Source: Aphodosoma sp051870875 (GTDB lineage Bacteria > Bacteroidota > Bacteroidia > Bacteroidales > Paludibacteraceae). From it: a stretch of 9,761 nt of DNA. The notes beneath the pieces were generated by a model. It ran no database searches. It had not been told where the DNA came from and saw only the letters and a program-made list of their open reading frames with translations. The translations under genes were made by a program, and so were the position numbers. The stretch covers positions 1-9,761 of the forward strand of contig JBJECG010000028.1 in NCBI GenBank assembly GCA_051870875.1, given 5' to 3'. Below are positions 7,630 to 9,761 of the stretch, in pieces; position 1 is the stretch's first letter; each line of letters begins with the position of its first letter.

Positions 7630-7639
7630 AACTAAATTA
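7630..7639 (+). repeat. Direct repeat flanking IS remnant, right
   Basis: Second copy of AACTAAATTA. It lies 2 bp before the ATG of the broken metalloprotease gene, so the element would have inserted in that gene's translation start region. Confidence 0.4.
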
Positions 7640-7641
7640 AT

Positions 7642-7854
7642 ATGAAATAGATATATTTCTTATTTGCACTGTTATTAATCACAATTTATGCAAATGCCGC
7701 CCCGGCAGATCCTACCCCATTTAAAGTGTTGCAGCCAAGTGGCGATAGCATTATTATCAGGCTTATTGGTGATGAATACGGCTCTTGGTATCAAACCACC
7801 GATGGCAAATTGTTAAATGCACACCCCTTATACATTCAACTCTTTTGTTTTTAA
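7642..7854 (+). pseudogene. Truncated M6-type metalloprotease N-terminus
   Basis: An ATG at 7642 opens a frame with a TAG at codon 3; read through, it continues for 70 codons to a TAA at 7852-7854. The reading gives a signal-peptide-like hydrophobic stretch ending in ANAA, then PADPTPFKVLQPSGDS and GDEYGSWYQTTDGKLLNA. That pattern (P-x-P-x2-V-x-QP-G, RL-x-GDE and TTDG) is typical of the N-terminal end of Bacteroidota secreted M6-family metalloproteases, as I know them. The catalytic HExxH domain is absent, and after about codon 60 the similarity stops. The early stop, the truncation and the insertion remnant just upstream show that this is a dead fragment. Confidence 0.7.
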
Positions 7855-7931
7855 TAAAAACGCTTCCCCGTCAGGATGCGCTTCTCAAAGTGTTAAATAT
7901 TTAAGTTTCAGGTAAAAATACACTTGTTTTC

Positions 7932-7962
7932 TTGCAAATATCGACATAACCCCCTATCTTTA
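7932..7962 (+). promoter_or_regulatory. Candidate promoter of the second/third lipoprotein genes
   Basis: TTG at 7932-7934 and TATCTTTA at 7955-7962 lie 20 bp apart and fit the Bacteroidota -33 (TTTG/TTG) and -7 (TAnnTTTG) elements, better than in the copy at 6567. A run of nine C residues (7963-7971) begins directly after the -7 element, near the expected transcription start. This promoter probably drives 8175-9387 as one unit, because the following gaps are only 7 and 21 bp. Confidence 0.5.
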
Positions 7963-8058
7963 CCCCCCCCCTCCGAAATCACAATCTGAATCTATATTGA
8001 TATGAAACCACATCACACATATCCTTTCCATAAGCCCCACCTCTTCATCTGGGAACTC

Positions 8059-8096
8059 CCTGCCTGCCCCCGCTCCCTCTGAATGGCGCAGGCAGG
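8059..8096 (+). other. GC-rich leader hairpin, diverged copy
   Basis: CCTGCCTGC (8059-8067) and GCAGGCAGG (8088-8096) form a perfect 9-bp stem with a 20-nt loop. Aligned with the hairpin at 6697-6731, the inner six pairs are the same and the next pair is T-A instead of C-G, so pairing is kept through a compensatory change. No T run follows. Confidence 0.55.
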
Positions 8097-8174
8097 CTTC
8101 TCGGCTCATCATCTCAGGTCGTTTTCATTCAGAAACAACTCTCCACAATCATTAACTAAATAAAATAGATAACC

Positions 8175-8669
8175 ATGAAAAGATACATTTTCATCTTCGC
8201 ATCACTTTTATTTTTGGCAGGGTGCGAGAAAAAAATTGTTTACGAACATAACTCTTGGTGCAACCACGATGTCGAAGTTTGCGGCGTCAGAGACCCGTTG
8301 GAAAATCTCGACTGGCTGAAACAACAATATCAGGATTGCATCAACGCTTATGAGCGATACGTAAAAATCGACCAACCATATCATGTGATGTTCAATGTGT
8401 ACATTGACGACGAAACAGGCGAAAGTTGCTTCGTATTCAAAATTGACGAACACGGTTATAATGCTTTCTATTGCGACGGCACTCAGATCGAAGGTATGTT
8501 GGGTACTTGGTATGGTGATGACAAACGTCCTCAAAGTGCCAGTGATGAACACATAAAAAACTCTCCACCCCTCATGTGTGATGCGTGCGACGAGTTTTTC
8601 TCCACACACACATTCCGGCTTACAATAGCCGAGTGTATAAATCAACCGATAAGTAAGACTAAAAAATAG
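8175..8669 (+). CDS. Small lipoprotein, second array member
   Basis: This is a predicted lipoprotein of 164 residues and unknown function, the most diverged of the three. The signal peptide ends in LAGC with Cys17 as the lipidated residue. The shared motifs are CGVRDP with DWLK (36-49), Y-x-D-x3-GES (76-84), CDGT (100-103) and FFSTHTF (141-147). Extra cysteines (29, 55, 85, 135, 138) suggest disulfides in an exported protein. Its signal peptide DNA does not match the repeat block of the other members, so it represents an older or separately acquired start. The tail is Lys-rich (SKTKK). It has its own leader with promoter-like elements and hairpin and is followed 7 bp later by a small ORF and then the third member. 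Confidence 0.85.
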   Translation: MKRYIFIFASLLFLAGCEKKIVYEHNSWCNHDVEVCGVRDPLENLDWLKQQYQDCINAYERYVKIDQPYHVMFNVYIDDETGESCFVFKIDEHGYNAFYCDGTQIEGMLGTWYGDDKRPQSASDEHIKNSPPLMCDACDEFFSTHTFRLTIAECINQPISKTKK

Positions 8670-8676
8670 TAAAGTC

Positions 8677-8814
8677 ATGAAGAAGATAATATTCAGTCTA
8701 TGTATAGCATGTCTATCCATAGCGGCTCGTGCCGGTTGCTCAGACCATAAGGCAGCCCCGATTGTCACATCCGTTCCCATTCGGATATTCGAGTTTACTT
8801 ACTGCTTTCCATAA
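8677..8814 (+). CDS. Small exported peptide ORF between lipoproteins 2 and 3
   Basis: This 45-codon frame starts 7 bp after the second lipoprotein gene and ends 21 bp before the third, so it sits well in an operon. The N-terminus (MKKIIFSLCIACLSIA) is a typical signal peptide with two Lys and a hydrophobic core. Cleavage after ARA is possible; ARAGC resembles a lipobox only poorly because of the Arg at -3. The C-terminal 29 codons are shared with the repeat block at 6743-6830, there attached to a different upstream sequence. I recognise no family. It may be a real short peptide, or the leftover N-terminus of a longer secreted protein that was cut by recombination at 8727. Confidence 0.45.
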   Translation: MKKIIFSLCIACLSIAARAGCSDHKAAPIVTSVPIRIFEFTYCFP

Positions 8815-8892
8815 CCCATATTTAACGTATAAATTATGAACAGATACATTCTTCTGCTTCCCGTGCTGCTCTTCATGCTCACCGGATGCGAA
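8727..8892 (+). repeat. Start/signal-peptide repeat block, copy 2
   Basis: Matches 6743-6908 at 162 of 166 positions. Two differences fall in one codon of the small ORF (His here, Arg there) and two in the signal peptide of the lipoprotein. The left edge falls inside the small ORF 8677-8814, which here has an intact signal peptide; in the other copies the leader repeat is joined at this point. Confidence 0.92.
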
Positions 8893-9387
8893 CAACAACC
8901 CAAATACAAGATGGAGATTTATGTCAATACCGACACTGATGCTTGTGGCATAAAAGACCCTATGCACAACATCGACTGGCTGAAAGACGACCTCGGCTAT
9001 TTCGATAACTATGACTATAAATTTCCCATCATACAGGATTACTGCATCTATAACGACTCGCTCGGCGAATCTTCAATAGTGATTTTCGACTATGCCGATA
9101 CATACCTCTACGTACAGGCTTATACTTGTGACGAAACACCTGTTGTATCTGGCATCTGGCAAAATCCTTATGACTTCAATCCTTATGTAACGGCCACTCT
9201 TCAAGGCCCCGACATCCGGTATGCCTTGAATGTTCTGTTGGATACCGATGCCAATCACCCCGTTTATTACACAAAAGCCCCTGATTGCGACGAATGCCCC
9301 GACTTCTTCGCAACCCATCAATTCGTTGACATCCTCGCTCGTATTAGGTATTTGCCAGGAACGGAACATATAGGAGTTCATCCTTAA
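8836..9387 (+). CDS. Small lipoprotein, third array member
   Basis: This is a predicted lipoprotein of 183 residues and unknown function. The signal peptide is almost identical to that of the first member and ends in LTGC (Cys18), but the mature region is only distantly similar. The shared motifs are CGIKDP with DWLK (37-50), Y-x-D-x2-GES (72-79), CDET (98-101), then WQNPYDF, and CDECPDFFATHQF (151-163). The C-terminal VDILARIR run matches VDFIARIR of the first member. No catalytic motif is visible. It probably belongs to the same transcript as 8175-8669 and 8677-8814, since no leader copy precedes it. A weak 6-bp inverted repeat overlaps its stop (9382-9387 with 9406-9411) but is not a convincing terminator. 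Confidence 0.85.
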   Translation: MNRYILLLPVLLFMLTGCEQQPKYKMEIYVNTDTDACGIKDPMHNIDWLKDDLGYFDNYDYKFPIIQDYCIYNDSLGESSIVIFDYADTYLYVQAYTCDETPVVSGIWQNPYDFNPYVTATLQGPDIRYALNVLLDTDANHPVYYTKAPDCDECPDFFATHQFVDILARIRYLPGTEHIGVHP

Positions 9388-9490
9388 ATATCAACTATTA
9401 CGTGATTAAGGGAAATAACATATATAAAGTCACAACAATTTCGCTAATCGCCAAATTCACAGAAGATTGTAATTCATCGAACTCACGTTG

Positions 9491-9761
9491 AAAACAGCAT
9501 TGTTTTTATTTGCAGATGTCAACATAAACTCTTGCCTTTATCCCCGAATCACATTGCCTCTATTATAATCCGTAATCTATATGATACCACCCCTCACATA
9601 TCTTTCCCATAAACCCCACCTCTTTACTGGCGCATCGCCGCCTGCTCCCGCTCCATCTGAATGGCGGCAGGCGTGCTTCCCGGATCGTGCCGGTTGCTCA
9701 GACCGCAAGGCAGCCCCGATTGTCACATCCGTTCCCATTCGGATATTCGAGTTTACTTACT
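9491..9761 (+). repeat. Leader repeat, copy 3 (runs off window)
   Basis: Identical to 6549-6819 and truncated by the window end. It includes the promoter-like elements (TTTG 9509-9512, TGCCTTTA 9533-9540), the hairpin (9639-9645 with 9667-9673) and the first 77 bp of the start/signal-peptide block (9685-9761). If the parallel continues, a fourth lipoprotein gene starts at the position equivalent to 9794, outside the window. The 103 bp before it (9388-9490) hold nothing I recognise. Confidence 0.95.

Larger units (their letters stand above)
7924..8104 (+). repeat. Leader repeat, diverged copy
   Basis: This stretch aligns along its whole length with 6559-6742, with many substitutions and small indels. 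Conserved parts are the promoter-like elements, a run encoding HKPHLF in one frame (8032-8049), the hairpin, and the string CTCTGAATGGCG-like loop end. Unlike the other copies it is not followed by the start/signal-peptide block but by a unique AT-rich leader to the second lipoprotein gene. An ATG at 8002 opens a 26-codon frame ending at 8082 that matches in part the frame from 6639, a possible leader peptide. Confidence 0.8.
7365..8174. other. Debris region between lipoprotein genes 1 and 2
   Basis: This 810-bp stretch has no intact gene. From left to right it holds a transposase remnant with repeat-flanked ends (7371-7639), a truncated metalloprotease gene (7642-7854), about 70 bp in which I recognise nothing, the diverged leader repeat (7924-8104) and an AT-rich leader to the next lipoprotein start. 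The two remnants suggest that this is a site of repeated insertion and loss. Confidence 0.7.

Noticed and set aside
8208..8780. Minus-strand frame of 190 codons over the second lipoprotein
   Set aside because: The plus-strand gene has a lipobox and motifs shared with two paralogues; the minus frame is its shadow.
9382..9411. Terminator after the third lipoprotein
   Set aside because: Only CCTTAA pairing with TTAAGG across an 18-nt loop, AT-rich and without a T run.
6549..9761. CRISPR-like array from the spaced repeats
   Set aside because: There are only two or three long repeats with genes between them and no short regular repeat-spacer pattern.

Overview
The window looks like the chromosome of a gut-type Bacteroidota (Bacteroidales) bacterium. 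Four things point there: a two-subunit B12-dependent methylmalonyl-CoA mutase (the propionate/succinate pathway of these anaerobes), a lipid A kinase (Gram-negative), starts preceded by A-rich rather than strong Shine-Dalgarno sequences at most genes, and promoter-like octamers of the Bacteroidota type (TAnnTTTG). The assignment below family level is not possible from this sequence alone.

Left part (about 1-6236), all on the minus strand and of housekeeping character. mutA (2382-4247) and mutB (244-2367) form a two-gene operon separated by 14 bp and closed by a 17-bp-stem bidirectional terminator (184-223). Upstream lies a second minus-strand pair: an HD-domain phosphohydrolase gene (5618-6163) followed by lpxK (4463-5533). 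Each pair has the same octamer TAACTTTG upstream on the minus strand (4375-4382 and 6219-6226), a plausible -7 promoter element.

Right part (about 6237-9761), plus strand and of accessory character. A C-rich, gene-free stretch leads into an array of three related small lipoprotein genes (6852-7364, 8175-8669, 8836-9387). They share a lipobox, a CG-[VI]-[KR]-DP-x2-N-[IL]-DWLK motif and an FF-x-TH-x-F motif, but their mature parts are strongly diverged. Their upstream DNA is modular. A leader (promoter-like elements plus a GC-rich hairpin) occurs three times: two copies are identical over at least 271 bp (6549-6819 and 9491-9761) and one is diverged (7924-8104). A second block, which carries the last part of a small ORF and the start and signal peptide of the lipoprotein, occurs at 6743-6908 and 8727-8892 with only 4 differences, and its first 77 bp recur at the window end. 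The last leader copy runs off the window, so a further lipoprotein gene probably starts about 33 bp beyond it.

Between the first and second lipoprotein genes lies debris: a roughly 250-bp transposase remnant with imperfect inverted ends and 10-bp flanking direct repeats, then a truncated M6-type metalloprotease gene with a stop at codon 3. The array therefore looks like an actively duplicating, recombining surface- or periplasm-facing lipoprotein locus of unknown function. Its near-identical leaders and signal peptides, variable mature bodies and a C9 tract beside one promoter are the most interesting points in the window.
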